DNA of 64,000 nt from Wuchereria bancrofti (lineage: Eukaryota > Nematoda > Chromadorea > Rhabditida > Onchocercidae): positions 1,038,399 through 1,102,398 of the forward strand of contig SSBO01000001.1 in NCBI GenBank assembly GCA_005281725.1. The letters run 5' to 3'. Below, in pieces: positions 26,532 to 38,359 of this stretch (position 1 is the first letter of the stretch; each line of letters opens with the position of its first letter). Below the pieces are notes generated by a model. It did not search any database. It was given only the letters and a program-made list of their open reading frames with translations, and was not told the DNA's origin. Position numbers and translations under genes: made by a program.

Positions 26532-29500
26532 TTATTCTTTCTCGAAAGTAGTTTTCCAAGCAATAACTTGCTTATCAAATCCACAAGTAAACAGATCATA
26601 ATTCGGATGATCGTCCGCCCAAGCAGCACAACAAACTATACGGCGATGGCTCTGAAAATTATCAAGGAATAAATATAAACAATAACAAGTATAACTATAT
26701 TCACAAGAAAATTATGATTTGAATAATTCACAAGAGAGCAATTAGTGCGACGATTACACAAGTTTACAGCTGAAGTGAAACAGACAAGGAAAAATGAGAA
26801 AATAAAACTGATTTCCTTCTTTACTATCCATCCTTAGTTCACATTAAATTAAAATCTTAATTTGGAATGCTTTCTCCTAAACAGAATTTTGTATTATGTT
26901 AAATGATCCAACACAAATTGATTATTTTTTTTCGTAAAGATTCAATTTGAGTGATTACATCTCCTAAATCTTTCATTTTTTTTCTTTAGTGCGCTTGATA
27001 CGCTAATAAAAACTCCATATTTCATCAAAATAGTCGAAAATAATTAAATTTAATAATGGCTTTACTTGTCCACTAGCACGAGGAAGTCTTGTTAATCGAA
27101 CGGTGTTCAAATCATATAATCGAATATTGCGATTATCTTGTGGAATAGCAACAACACTTCGTGACGAAATTGAAAGTCGATTAACGGCGCTATCCAAACG
27201 AACAGTTACAATTGCACTACGCATATTGCGCAAATCCCAGACCTACAATGTTTCGAATTTTAATTGAGTCATGGAATTCCACACAAAATTTAGATTTTTC
27301 TAAACAGAATTTTCTAATTTTTGGATAAATAGATTGAGATTCGGATTCAAAGTTTTAAATTGAGTTCCTTAGAAGATACTTCTTGTAAAAGTAATTAACC
27401 TTGATTGATCGGTCATCACTGCCCGAAACAAGTTTTTCACCGGAAGAAAAAACAACCGACGTGACTGAGCTGTAAAAAACCAATTGTATTAATTTCGAAA
27501 AGAATCATTATTTCTCATTAATTATTTCATATAAAATTTAAAAACACCAAATAAGAACCACCATACTCAATATGTCCTTGAAAAACCGCAACAGATTGAA
27601 TTGATTCCCGAAAATCCCAAAGGCGAAAAGTAGAATCACGGCTTGCAGTAACAATAAGCTTTTGCGATGGATGAGCATTACAGTGATTCAACTCGTCATC
27701 ATGGCCTATAAAATACATGATACTTTTTTCTATAACTCTTTTTCTCGTTTAATTGAAATTTGAATTATTCATTGCTCAAGTTCATATACTCGCTTCTATC
27801 AATTTGTACTTTCATCTCCGCAACAAAAACTTTTCTAAAAAGAGTAGAATTTTTGCATAATTAACTAGAAAAGAAAAAAAAAACCGACCCGACAAAATAT
27901 TTACAATTTCCCCTCGTTCAGCATCATAAATATTAGCAGTTCTATCCCAGCTAGCTGTGATAAGCTGTTCACCACTGCTAAACCACTCAACAGCCATAAC
28001 GGCATTAACATGACCTGTCAAGCGTACGAGTGGTTGTCGTACAATACACGATGCATGAACCTCTCCACCACCTGAACATATGAGCAAATAAACTGATAAA
28101 TGATAGAAATGAAACACCATTAGTCTAGTAAATTTCAAACGAACATTCACCTTGAATATCATTCCCTCCACTCGTTTGTTCTTTTTCAGCTAGTTCGTCA
28201 TCTTCACTGCTCAATGTAGGAAGCTGGGTATTGCCTAAAATTCTTATTTTATAGAAAAAAGCTCATATGTTGAAGAATACAGATTGAAAAAGAAGTACAA
28301 AGAGAAAAAAATTGGTAACTACAACAAACAGACTGAAATGTTAATAATTGTTAAATCCGATCGAGATATAATTTTCGAATGTCCTGACTTACTTTATATC
28401 TCTCCTAGGCAAGTGAAATGTAGAATTGAATGAACTAGAGCAAATCGAGCCATGAGCATACCTGTAGATTTCTTTAAAAGAAGAAAGAAACCAAACTTTA
28501 CTACTAACCAACCTGGAACAACGGCTTTCCAAATATGTGCAGTACGATCGCCACTAGCTGTAGCAAGCATGAATTCATTAGAATCTGTTGTTGACGGCCC
28601 GAAAGCAACACCATTAACCGAACCAACATGACCCGTATATTGTGCCAAACATGAACCTATATCCAAAGACCACAGCAAGCATGTCTGATCTATTAAACAG
28701 TTGTTATATATTGATTTGAATGAAGTTGCATTAAATTCTGTATGTTTGACTAGATTATTTAACAATTTTAACCTACACTAATATTTTAATAATAGCAATG
28801 TATTATTATTAGTATGCTTATTTATTTGTTAGCTAAGGAAATTGAATAAAAATTGATGAACCGGCAGAGGCGCTTGCCAAGATTGGCTGTGTTCCACGAC
28901 TTGCCGTTACATGCCATATACCATCCCGATGTCCTAAAAACGAACGAACATATCTGCATCGACGTGAACTATCACTAACAACTTTCAGGCTCTGCACCAG
29001 ACGTCCCGGTGGTACTCGTAAAGCAGTCTTTAACTTCTGGCGCATTTGGTTACCTACAATATGCAACATTATTATGGACAGTACCAAGTAACTGATTTCT
29101 ATGCAGCACTTTCTGTAAATATAAATTCTATCACTGCAGATAAATGTCAAATTAAGATAGTTTCAGCGATTAATGATTTAATTAGTTCATTATTTATGTT
29201 GTTGAAACTATGACCGATAAGCTCATGAGTTTCCTTTTTTCAAAACACAAATTCTATTCAGCATTTGAATAGTAAGTATTTGACAATGCGGTTAGTGCCA
29301 TAAACAAAAAATTAAAAATCCTAATCCTATTTTGTTTTTGTGCCATCATTTATATTTGCCTCGTAGTCACCGCGCAAAAATATGCTACTTTGAATAACTA
29401 CCTTCGCTGCTGGCATTTCTGAGTTGTGTTAGCAGTAGTCAAGAAACGCAGCCTTATAATTTATTAAAAAATTAAAAAAAAATCATAAAAAAGGAAATAT

Positions 29501-30862
29501 AAGACTAAACAGTCAGAGTTATTCTTGAAAGAAAGTTGACAGTGAACAGAACAACCTTTCCTGCCAGCTTCTTTTCGTGCTGATAATGGGTCATTTGATG
29601 AAGAACATACTTCAGGTGATATCGTTACCGTTTCACCCAGCCGTTCACTTAATTGGTTCAACTTTGCTTGCACTACAAATATTTGTATTTTACAAACATT
29701 TTTTTTTTCGTACAGTCCAGTAGTCATCCATTTTTGAAATGGTAATTTCTGCATTACTTTTTCAGCAGAACTTCATTTCTTAGAGTTAAAAATTAATTTT
29801 TATTAGATCCTTTTTTTTTTTTTTTTTTTTATTAGAACTGAAGATCAATTCCCACTTACTTTCTATGAAAGTATCTTTTCTATCTCTCCCATCACTTAAA
29901 CTACTGCTTGCCATTTTGAAAAGTTTTAAAAGCAGTTAGCAAATTGGAAGTAGTAAAACAAATTATGCCAGATTAATATTGAATTTATCAATTACCGATA
30001 GCTATAATAACCAACCGAAGATTTGGACTTAGTAGGTAATTTTATAGAAGAAAACATATAACGACATCGCAAATGTCACATCAAAAATATAGGGTAGAAG
30101 AATAGCTTTCAACAATATTTCGATCTTCATTTAGCTATTTTCATAACTGTTTCCTAAGTAATTGAAAATTAATTTCCACTTACTTTCTATGAAAGTATTG
30201 CTATTTTTTTTAAAGACAAGCATTTATTCTTAAAACAAAAATAATAAAAATCTTACATTCACAATTCTCCTCGTATAAAGAATCAATTTCCTTCTCAACA
30301 TACTCAAACAGCTGGTATAACCGCGCCCTGAAATATTTAATAAATACAAAAAAAAAAAAAATCCATGTAAAATGATTTACAAGATTTCATTAATTTGCAC
30401 TGAAGAGCTGTACATGAGAAACACGCCAATGCTACATCATCATTTCATTTCTTTATTAGTCCTTATAGATATAACACAAGAAAGTCTACGTGATATAAAG
30501 TAAGGATATACAATTATTTGATCCGCATAATATTCCTATTCCTATTTAACATTTACTAATTTCGAATAATTCTATTTCAGTTAAAATGTGAAACGATTAA
30601 TTTCGCATGATTCCAATTCTGATCAGCATGTAAAATGATTTTTGGACTGTTTTAGTAAGCTTTTACAAAAATTTTGATGAAAATTTGTTTTAAATTTTAA
30701 AGTAAAACTTGACTTAAACAATAAAATACGTTGAAAATCATACTTATGTGGTAATGCTATTTGTTCCATATCAAAGTACTGCTGTTGTTGTTGAGCAGTT
30801 GAAGATCCTTGTTGTACATCACCATCTACCCAAACACGAAGCTTCTCAAATCTTCCAGACAT
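26532..30862 (-). CDS. WDR37: WDR37 orthologue, WD40-repeat protein (482 aa, complete)
   Basis: WDR37 is a conserved metazoan WD40 protein; in mammals it forms a complex with PACS1/PACS2 and is linked to ER/calcium handling (family knowledge). Exons: 30744-30862, 30257-30327, 29556-29672, 28862-29053, 28513-28689, 28151-28234, 27889-28071, 27567-27705, 27400-27469, 27066-27242, 26532-26651; the sum is 1449 nt. Order of parts: start [12 protein letters not shown], a helical segment ([18 protein letters not shown], then [10 protein letters not shown]), a basic linker, then WD units with [29 protein letters not shown], an acidic insert ([11 protein letters not shown]), [39 protein letters not shown] and a last blade ending GFDKQVIAW. 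Human WDR37 is 494 aa with the same order. The start is the first in-frame ATG; an overlapping out-of-frame upstream ATG sits at 30873. It is divergent to the PPTC7 gene. Confidence 0.93.
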
Positions 30863-30873
30863 ATACTAACCAT
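30826..30873 (-). other. Short upstream ORF overlapping the WDR37 start codon
   Basis: An ATG at 30873, 11 nt before the WDR37 ATG and in another frame, opens a 15-codon frame that ends at TAG (30826-30828), inside the WDR37 coding region. If transcripts start or are trans-spliced at 30885, this uORF is on the mRNA and could lower initiation at the main ATG. This is inference from position only. Confidence 0.45.
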
Positions 30874-32059
30874 AGAAACAAAATCCTGGAATTAACGAAT
30901 TTCCATAAAAACCTATCATAGAAACAAAATCCTGGAATTAACGAATTTCGATAAAAACCTACTCATTCCTACCCACCTTTACCATACTCTATTCAAATTG
31001 CCCAACTATGATATATGCATAAGAAATTGTCCATCGACATGCAATGCAATAATCTAATTATACGTCTTGAAAAACGAGATATGACACTTTTAAAGTGAAT
31101 TACAGATCAATAAAAAAAATTGACGACAACGAAAACTGTATTTTAGACAATTAAGAAAGAAATAATAAGAGAACGACACAGAAAAAAAACTAACAAACAA
31201 AAATATGATGAAGTGTCTAATTTGATCAAAAAAAATTTGGCATTAGAGATTGAAGAAATTGAGAAAGTTAAGAAATTTTAAAGTTGAAGAAAGTTTAATA
31301 TACATATTACAACTGAGCAATAAAAGAAGCTTAAATAAAATCGAACAATAAAAAAAGCTTAAATGAAAACGCTCTTTTCTAGCTCTTTTTTTGCAAATCT
31401 TTTTAAACAACATGAGCGGGAAATAATGTTTTCATTTAGATCTCTCCAGTATACCGTATTAAATTCGTGAGGTGTAAGTAATACTGAAGTGTTGAGTGCG
31501 ATGCAAGGGTAGGGGGAAGTTTGGCTAAGTTTGGGGGCTCGGTTTGGCTTTGTTTGTCGTAGTTTCTGTTATTTATGGATTTACTTTACATCATATAACG
31601 AGGGGGAGCTAATTTGATTGGAATTTATTCTCACTGAATAATAACTTAATCTGTTCAAGGTATTTCATAAGCATTTCGGATATTTTCTCGTGTAATTTAA
31701 ATTTTTTTTGGTATTGGATGGATTGGGTTAAATTATATATAAAAATATACATATCGTAAGAATCTTTCAATCATATTTATCTTATATTGTGTTTTGGCAC
31801 ATTAATTTGGCATTCTTTCATTATATAAGTCACTATGATATATTTAAATTTGTTGAAATACTGAAAATAGATATTGCAGTACAACTAAATCCAAATGTAT
31901 CATAATCAACTATTTATTTTATACTGAACAGGCATATAATTTCAATAAATTGGCAGTATATGAAAGTAAAGCGTATATTTTTTTAGGAATTACAAATGAT
32001 AAAAATATATGTGCTGACTATTTTATAAGGAGGAAAGCGATCACATTTAATACGGTGAA
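30863..32059. promoter_or_regulatory. Intergenic region between divergent WDR37 and PPTC7 genes
   Basis: The 1.2 kb contains both 5' ends. On the WDR37 side, TTCCAG (acceptor end at 30886) could be a trans-splice site. On the PPTC7 side a T-run plus TTTTAG ends at 31986. A G-rich stretch at about 31506-31552 (GGG, GGGGG and GGGGG runs on plus) and another at 31601-31608 stand out against the AT-rich background and may be core-promoter-proximal. No coding sequence was seen. Confidence 0.55.
30872..30960. repeat. Tandem duplication of a 46-bp unit just upstream of WDR37
   Basis: Copies at 30872-30914 and 30918-30960 (offset 46) are identical except for one base. Each carries, on the minus strand, the same TTAATTCCAG candidate acceptor and the same ATG, so the duplication doubles a possible spliced-leader acceptor and an upstream start codon 5' of the WDR37 coding start. 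Confidence 0.85.
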
Positions 32060-34148
32060 ATGATCCGCACGAAACTGTTATCACGCTACAGTACCTTGGC
32101 TGTACGTGCCTTGGTGACAGCTGGTGCGGCTGAACGTTGTTTTACTTCTGGTCGATGTTTCCATAATCACTGCGCTACTGATATACCTATTGCTTCGGTT
32201 CATCATCATCAAAATGTGAAAGACGTACATGCATCATGTTGTGGTTTCCCAAAACATCTCAAAAATGGACCCTCGACAGTGCTTGATCAAGGTGTCTTTG
32301 GTGATGATGCATGCTTCATTGCACGTTTCGAAAATACGTATGTGGTTGGTATGTGCTTTTCCTTTTTTTACTCTTCATTTTCCCAATAGTCAGAGAGCAA
32401 ATTGCACAGAGTCACAACACTATACATCCTTATGAATCATGAAAGCATTGAATGAAAATCTAACTAATGTTAAGCAGTGATTAAATTTTAATTCCAAAAA
32501 AAAAATTACATTGGTTGCTTCTTTCCTGTCAATAATTTGCGGTAAAATAGATCAGAAAAGCCCAACCGTACGGTTGATTGAACCAACTGGTTCAGCAGTT
32601 AGCAAACAGTTTAATAGCTGACAGCTATATTCGCTTCATGATATAAAGCTATGTTCAGTGTTTATTGTAAGCGAAGAACCTAATGAGATGCAATAATCTG
32701 AATATATTGAAGCACTGCGTTTCGTATTAAATGTGTAGTTTTAGATTCAAATGAAGTATGGATAATTTATAAAAAATACGCGGTATTTCTTTAAAGGTGT
32801 GGCAGACGGTGTAGGTGGTTGGCGCAATTATGGCATCGACCCATCGGAATTTTCCAGTCGCTTGATGAAGCTGTGTCAAAAAATTGTAATGAAAGGTATT
32901 ATCTTACGTAAGCAAAGAGCAAATTTTCCATGTGAATATCACCTGTAATTTCAATATAACTGCACAAGAGTAATGCAAAATTTAATACTGCTGTTTATCT
33001 TAATGATTCTTCTATTTCAGGCCACTTTAAGCCAACTCGACCGGATAAGCTACTAGCTCGTGCATACGAAGCACTTGCAAAACCGCCACGTCCAACTGGG
33101 TCATCTACAGCTTGTGTACTTATTGTTCATCAGGATACGCTATATTCTGCTAACCTGGGTGATTCGGGTTATCTTGTTATCCGGAATGGCGAGGTAGTAT
33201 ATCGTAGTCGTGAACAGACTCACTATTTTAACGCCCCGTATCAACTGTCATTACCTCCAACGGATGAAGGTAAAATCGTAATGATTGTTTTATTTTAAAT
33301 TCTCAGCTTATTTTTATAATTCTAAGTGATATTTTATGAAATCTACAGCAGTAATTATTTGGATTCAGAAGTCTTAATATGTTTGTAAGTTTTGGTATCA
33401 AACATTTCTAATGTTTTCTAAAAATTCTCTAGGAAATGGTAGTTTCCTTGGTGATTCTCCAGAAAAAGCTGAATCGGCATCACTGGATTTGATGAGCGGT
33501 GATATTATTGTGCTTGCAACCGATGGCTTGTGGGATAATGTGACAGAAGATGAAATCGTTAAGCAGTTATCAGGTCTTAAACCAGGTGATGTGCAGGTAG
33601 GTCTAGCTTCAATATATTCTTGCTTGAAAATTTTAAAAAATGTGTTTTATTGCTTCAAATGAGGCAGGTAATGGCTTTAGGCAGTGAAGAATAGAAATTG
33701 ATAATGAGAGAAATGTGGCAACAAATAAAAGAACAAAGAATGAATGAGAGAACAAACAAAGGACTACAATAGGATTAAACAGGGATTCAAGTTTTGGATC
33801 TTTGAGCAGTTCTTTAAAACATATAAAAACTGCATTAGGAACCTTTAAAAGTCGAGAATGCTGAAGATATTAAATCATCCTAGTACTTTGATTGGTAATA
33901 TTAAATGCCTTAAAATTTAAACACAGATTTGGGTATCATTATTGTGCCAGAAATGTGATTTTAAATTTCCTTATTTTGAATTTATTTATTTTTAGAAAGC
34001 TTGCAATAGTTTAGCACTTACGGCAAGAAGGTTAGCGTTCGATACGCAGCATTTGTCTCCGTTTGCAGTAAAAGCATCACAGCACGGAATCGACGCACCG
34101 GGAGGCAAACCGGATGACATAACACTTATTTTGTTATTGATTGCTTGA
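32060..34148 (+). CDS. PPTC7: PPTC7-type mitochondrial PP2C protein phosphatase (317 aa, complete)
   Basis: PPTC7 is a Mn/Mg-dependent PP2C-family Ser/Thr phosphatase of mitochondria, known to dephosphorylate matrix/import proteins and to support coenzyme Q synthesis through COQ7 (family knowledge). Exons: 32060-32348, 32797-32895, 33021-33269, 33433-33596, 33996-34148 (954 nt). The N-terminus ([18 protein letters not shown]) is basic, amphipathic and lacks acids, as in a matrix-targeting peptide. Metal-binding PP2C motifs appear in order: GDDA in [79 protein letters not shown] and [11 protein letters not shown] near the C-terminus. Human PPTC7 is 304 aa with the same motifs. A candidate spliced-leader acceptor (TTTTAG, 31981-31986) lies upstream, and a 10-codon uORF (31996-32028) sits between it and the start. 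NDUFS8 follows on the same strand. Confidence 0.95.
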
Positions 34149-35672
34149 TCTGTTGTAGTGGAATATTGGAATGCTACGATTTTTTATTATGCTCATCTCA
34201 TGTATGAATAAGCTCATTGACTTTATTTCTGGGCAGGTTTTGCGTTAGTATTTATATTATTATGGTAATGAAGTAAAAAGTTGTCTCCATTTAACAGAGA
34301 ACATTTTGTAGTTGCGCAGTGGTGTAGCTTTTCCCTCTAATGAATCTTATGACGGCGATAAGCATCAGACTGTTTTAATTAGTTGATTCGTCCCTCTTGC
34401 ATAGATTAGTTAGATTTCTTTCAGTTTTCGATAGTTAAGCTTCACTAACTTACTGTTGTTATAGTTTTTTCAGGAAGTATTTTTTCATTTGATTGCTAAA
34501 TTAATCTTCCTGTTTTTTCTTTTTTTTTTTTTGCGTACATGTTGCCATGATTTTACAAAGCTGTGTTTTTCTTCCTTTTTTTAATCCTAAATTGATTAGT
34601 TGTGCAATGTGTTGTTGTATTATTTGCAAGCAGCATTAGGGATATCATTCTCCTGTTTATTCATTTAAATTTCATTTCGGGATAAATTTAATTAAAAAGT
34701 ACTGGTATATTAGAAATTTTTTTATGGATTGAATCTTCTTTGTTAACAACTCAGGATTCAATACATCTTGTCAGAATGTCAGCTTCCATTCATCTTCATC
34801 ACGTTTAATCGATTTCACAGCAACAAAAATTTTAGATTTTTTAAGTATCAATCATTTGTTCTTCATTATAGTTTCTTTATAAGGTCGCATTTATCCCTAT
34901 GTATTTCAAAGAAATTCATTATCGGACACGTGTATCAATCATACGTTCCTTTTCTCCTCATACAGATACGTTTTTTTTTTTTTGATTTGAAGACATTTTT
35001 GCTGTGTATTTTAACTGGTTCCTTTTTATTTTTTTTAATTTTTTGACTAGAATTTTCATTGTTTATTTACTGTTTTGTGTATGTGATCATCTTACTGTGT
35101 TTGTAAATGTAAGGGAGACGGTAGAAGGGAAAAAAAATTTGCCAAAGAATTATTCTATCGAATACTAACATGAGTAAAAATGCTTTCAGAAATAAACTTT
35201 AACGTTGTCATTTTACGTATTTGTTTTGCTGTATTCTTCTGCTAAGATAATGGTTTTACATTCTTTTAATGAAAATATTCTTAAAGTTCTGGTGTGTTTG
35301 GTGTAAAACTATGAAAGCTGTAAGAATGAAGTATGATGAACATAGAAACAAGATTTTGTAAGAGAATAGTGTCTTTTTCTAAGATTTTTGATTAAATCAT
35401 CCATTTCTTCTGAAGTATTGGGATTTAATTTTTTTTAGGGAATATAAGTGTCGATTTATTATTAAATGTTTAAAGTTACTGTTATCTATTAATCTTCTTT
35501 TGATTTACTTTTTTTTTCAAATATTTACCCGTGGGTTAGGGATGTGTAGACTGGATGACATTTGGAAATGCATCTTCGATGTAAATCTATGAAATTGCTT
35601 CAATACTTACCACTTATTACTGAATATTCCACATAGCATTGCAGAACTTACTCCTTTATCTGACTTGCAGAT
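34149..35672 (+). other. 3' flank of PPTC7 and 5' flank of NDUFS8
   Basis: No gene was seen in these 1.5 kb. A polyadenylation-type AATAAA occurs at 35191-35196 and would give PPTC7 a roughly 1 kb 3'UTR, but closer variant signals may be used. One copy of a roughly 95-bp repeat (35391-35485) is present. The spacing is longer than expected inside a tight nematode operon. Confidence 0.45.
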
Positions 35673-35893
35673 ATGCGTTCATGGTTTTGCTTGGCATCTC
35701 AATCTGGAAACATTCTCAGTAAACTTCCATTTCCAACAAACTGTTCACAAATTCGCACAACATACAGTAAGTAAATGAATGAGTTCTTTTAATAAAATCG
35801 TCCATTTTTTCTTGAGTATTAGAATTTAATTTTTTTTAAGAAATATAAATTGCAGTATCGATTTATTGTTAAGTGTTTATAGTTTACTGTTAT
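35391..35893 (+). repeat. Direct repeat copies flanking the first exon of NDUFS8
   Basis: 35391-35485 and 35791-35893 are diverged copies (shared TCCATTT..TTGAGTATT-like start, GAATTTAATTTTTTTTA core, TCGATTTATT, GTTTA..TTACTGTTAT end). One lies just upstream of exon 1 and the other in intron 1, so the coding exon is bracketed. Confidence 0.7.
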
Positions 35894-37249
35894 GATTCAT
35901 TTCATATCAAAATTCTAGTGTGAATTCTCTTTTTTTCTGCATAGCCATTGATTTTGGTAAAGATATATGATGAAAAAATCATCAGGAGTTTGATGCGGTG
36001 CATTAATATCATTGAAAATTGACAGATCATAAAACCTTAAATGTTTGCTAAGAAATTGTTTCAAGTTGACTAAATTGCAGAATATGTTGGCGAATCAGCG
36101 AAATCCGACGGAACATTGTTAGGTGATTTTCGCAAAGGAATGCATTATATGTTCATGACAGAGCTTATAAGAGGTATGCATAAGGTAAAACTGGATGAAA
36201 AGTGAAATTATTTGATAATCTCATTTAAGTTATTTTGCCTGATATTTACTACTGCTGTTATGGTTTTAATAATAACTGTGAAATCCAATTCTAGGGTATT
36301 TGAACATTTTTCTTTTTTATGGTCGATCTTTTCATGATATATTTTTCAGGTATGGGTATAACTATCGGTCATTACTTTATGGAGCCTGCAACAATAAATT
36401 ATCCATTCGAGAAAGGACCTTTGAGCTCGCGTTTTCGTGGTGAGCATGCCCTTCGGAGGTATCCATCTGGTGAAGAACGCTGCATAGCCTGCAAGCTATG
36501 CGAAGCAATATGTCCAGCACAAGTATATAGGCTTTCTTCTTAATTGCAAAATATTGAGAGTTGTATTTATCTCATCCTTTTTTCTTTTCTACGGAAGTTT
36601 TCGAATCATGAACAGGGTCTCAGAGGTATTTTGAATCACTGGTACTATAGTGGATGTCTGAATTGATAATTTCACTAATAAAATTCTAAATTTTTCTTGA
36701 GCAATGTATCATGTTGCTCTCTAATTATTGGAAGTAAATAAACCATTTTTTTTTTTGAACAACGATTTACTCAACAATTTTTAAAATAATTCATTTCTTT
36801 CCTGGTCGTTCCAGGCAATAACGATTGAGGCTGAAGCAAGGCCTGATGGAAGTCGGCGAACTACGCGTTATGATATCGACATGACAAAATGTATTTATTG
36901 CGGTTTATGTCAGGAGGCTTGTCCAGTTGATGCCATTGTTGAGGTATTCTATTTCTTATTTTTTATTGAACTTTTTTCATATAGTGATTTTTTGTTTCGT
37001 ATTTCATATATATTTGAACTATCATCACATCCATACTTGTTTAATATCATGGTTATACTAATGTTTACTCATAACTGTGTTCATTTTTTGTATACTACGT
37101 TCAAATTGCTCTTTAAGGGTCCGAATTTTGAATACTCAACGGAGACTCATGAGGAACTGCTATATAACAAAGAAAAACTTCTGTTGAATGGTGATCGATG
37201 GGAGCCAGAATTAGCTGCAAACTTACAAGCCGAATATCTTTATCGCTAG
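35673..37249 (+). CDS. NDUFS8: NDUFS8/TYKY, 2x[4Fe-4S] subunit of respiratory complex I (206 aa, complete)
   Basis: This core subunit of NADH:ubiquinone oxidoreductase carries clusters N6a and N6b and passes electrons toward ubiquinone on the matrix side of the inner membrane (family knowledge). Exons: 35673-35766, 36081-36173, 36350-36522, 36815-36943, 37118-37249 (621 nt). The first exon encodes a mitochondrial presequence. Then come [40 protein letters not shown] and the two ferredoxin motifs, [12 protein letters not shown] and [12 protein letters not shown], each with the full four Cys plus Pro. The C-terminus [14 protein letters not shown] is typical. Human NDUFS8 is 210 aa. TTGCAG ends two bases before the ATG, which suggests a spliced-leader acceptor with an extremely short 5'UTR. 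Confidence 0.97.
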
Positions 37250-38359
37250 GTTAAGCAAATTTTACTGGTTGATTGTTGTACTATTCTTCATTAAGAAATT
37301 AGTTTTAAAATACTATTTGATCGACCTACTAAATGAACCAGAAAACAATACTAATAATACATTTTGATTCGTTTCAAAATGCTGAATATGCTGCAGTTGT
37401 TGTGAATGTAAGAGGTCATGCAGTATTTCCGACTTCAACAAATTCAAAAATGTGGATAAGTTGGTTGATAAAGTAGTGATTAAACGATTATGTGAGTATA
37501 ATAACAGTAGTTACGTAAAAAGTATTTGTGCGGTTCTGATTCTCCTTGTGTGCATGCTAAGGTTATTTGAGTAGGCCATATTTATTTCTGGTTCATGTTT
37601 ATATCGTTCTTGCAATTAAGGATTATTTGTATAATGTATGCTTTGTACACAGTGTAGTATTGATAACAGTAAAGGTTTTGTATAAAAGTTAGTTTTGAGT
37701 TTTAATCTTTTTTGATTCCTGCAGCTCAGTATTTGGTAGATCAGATGATTCAAAGTGATGCATTGCAGCAGAAACTCTTGTATTAAATATAAATTGAAGA
37801 GAATGACATAGCAATTTTCACTGTAAATTTTTTGTGAAAGGTATTTACGGCGAACCCACTCATATTTTATATGCATTTAGGCTCTGAGGGCGACATAATT
37901 CTCAAACTAATTGGACAACTTCATAAAGCAGCAGATAATTATAAATTAATTAATTTATTCTTACTCGTCATGTGCTTTTTCAAAATTTGGATTTGAAAGG
38001 GAATATGTGAGAAATTTTATGATTGATCTAGAAATCATTAACGAATCAGAATTTAATTTCTTCATCCTTGGCTGTCTTCTACAAAAGATTGGACTGTATG
38101 TGCGCTAATACTACTCGTAACTGTTGCACCTTCATTGCTGCAATTTTTTGTTTTCAATTTCACAAACTAAATTTAATCGACTGTTATTAACAAAATGTTA
38201 ATTAGTTTATGGTTGGTAACATCAGGGATGTTGTAATTTTTGCTTTGCTTTTGCAGCTATAAATATTGCAAGATGAATGTATTCTCGAATTATGTTCATT
38301 TCTAAAAAGGCATTGATTTTATGTTTCAGCTTATCATAATATTTAAAAAAATTTCTTGA
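37250..38359. other. Convergent 3' flanks of NDUFS8 and the F-box gene
   Basis: These 1.1 kb hold no exon or RNA gene that I can support. The transcripts on either side converge here. A short minus-strand open frame (37616-37876) shows no recognisable domain or splice context. Confidence 0.5.
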
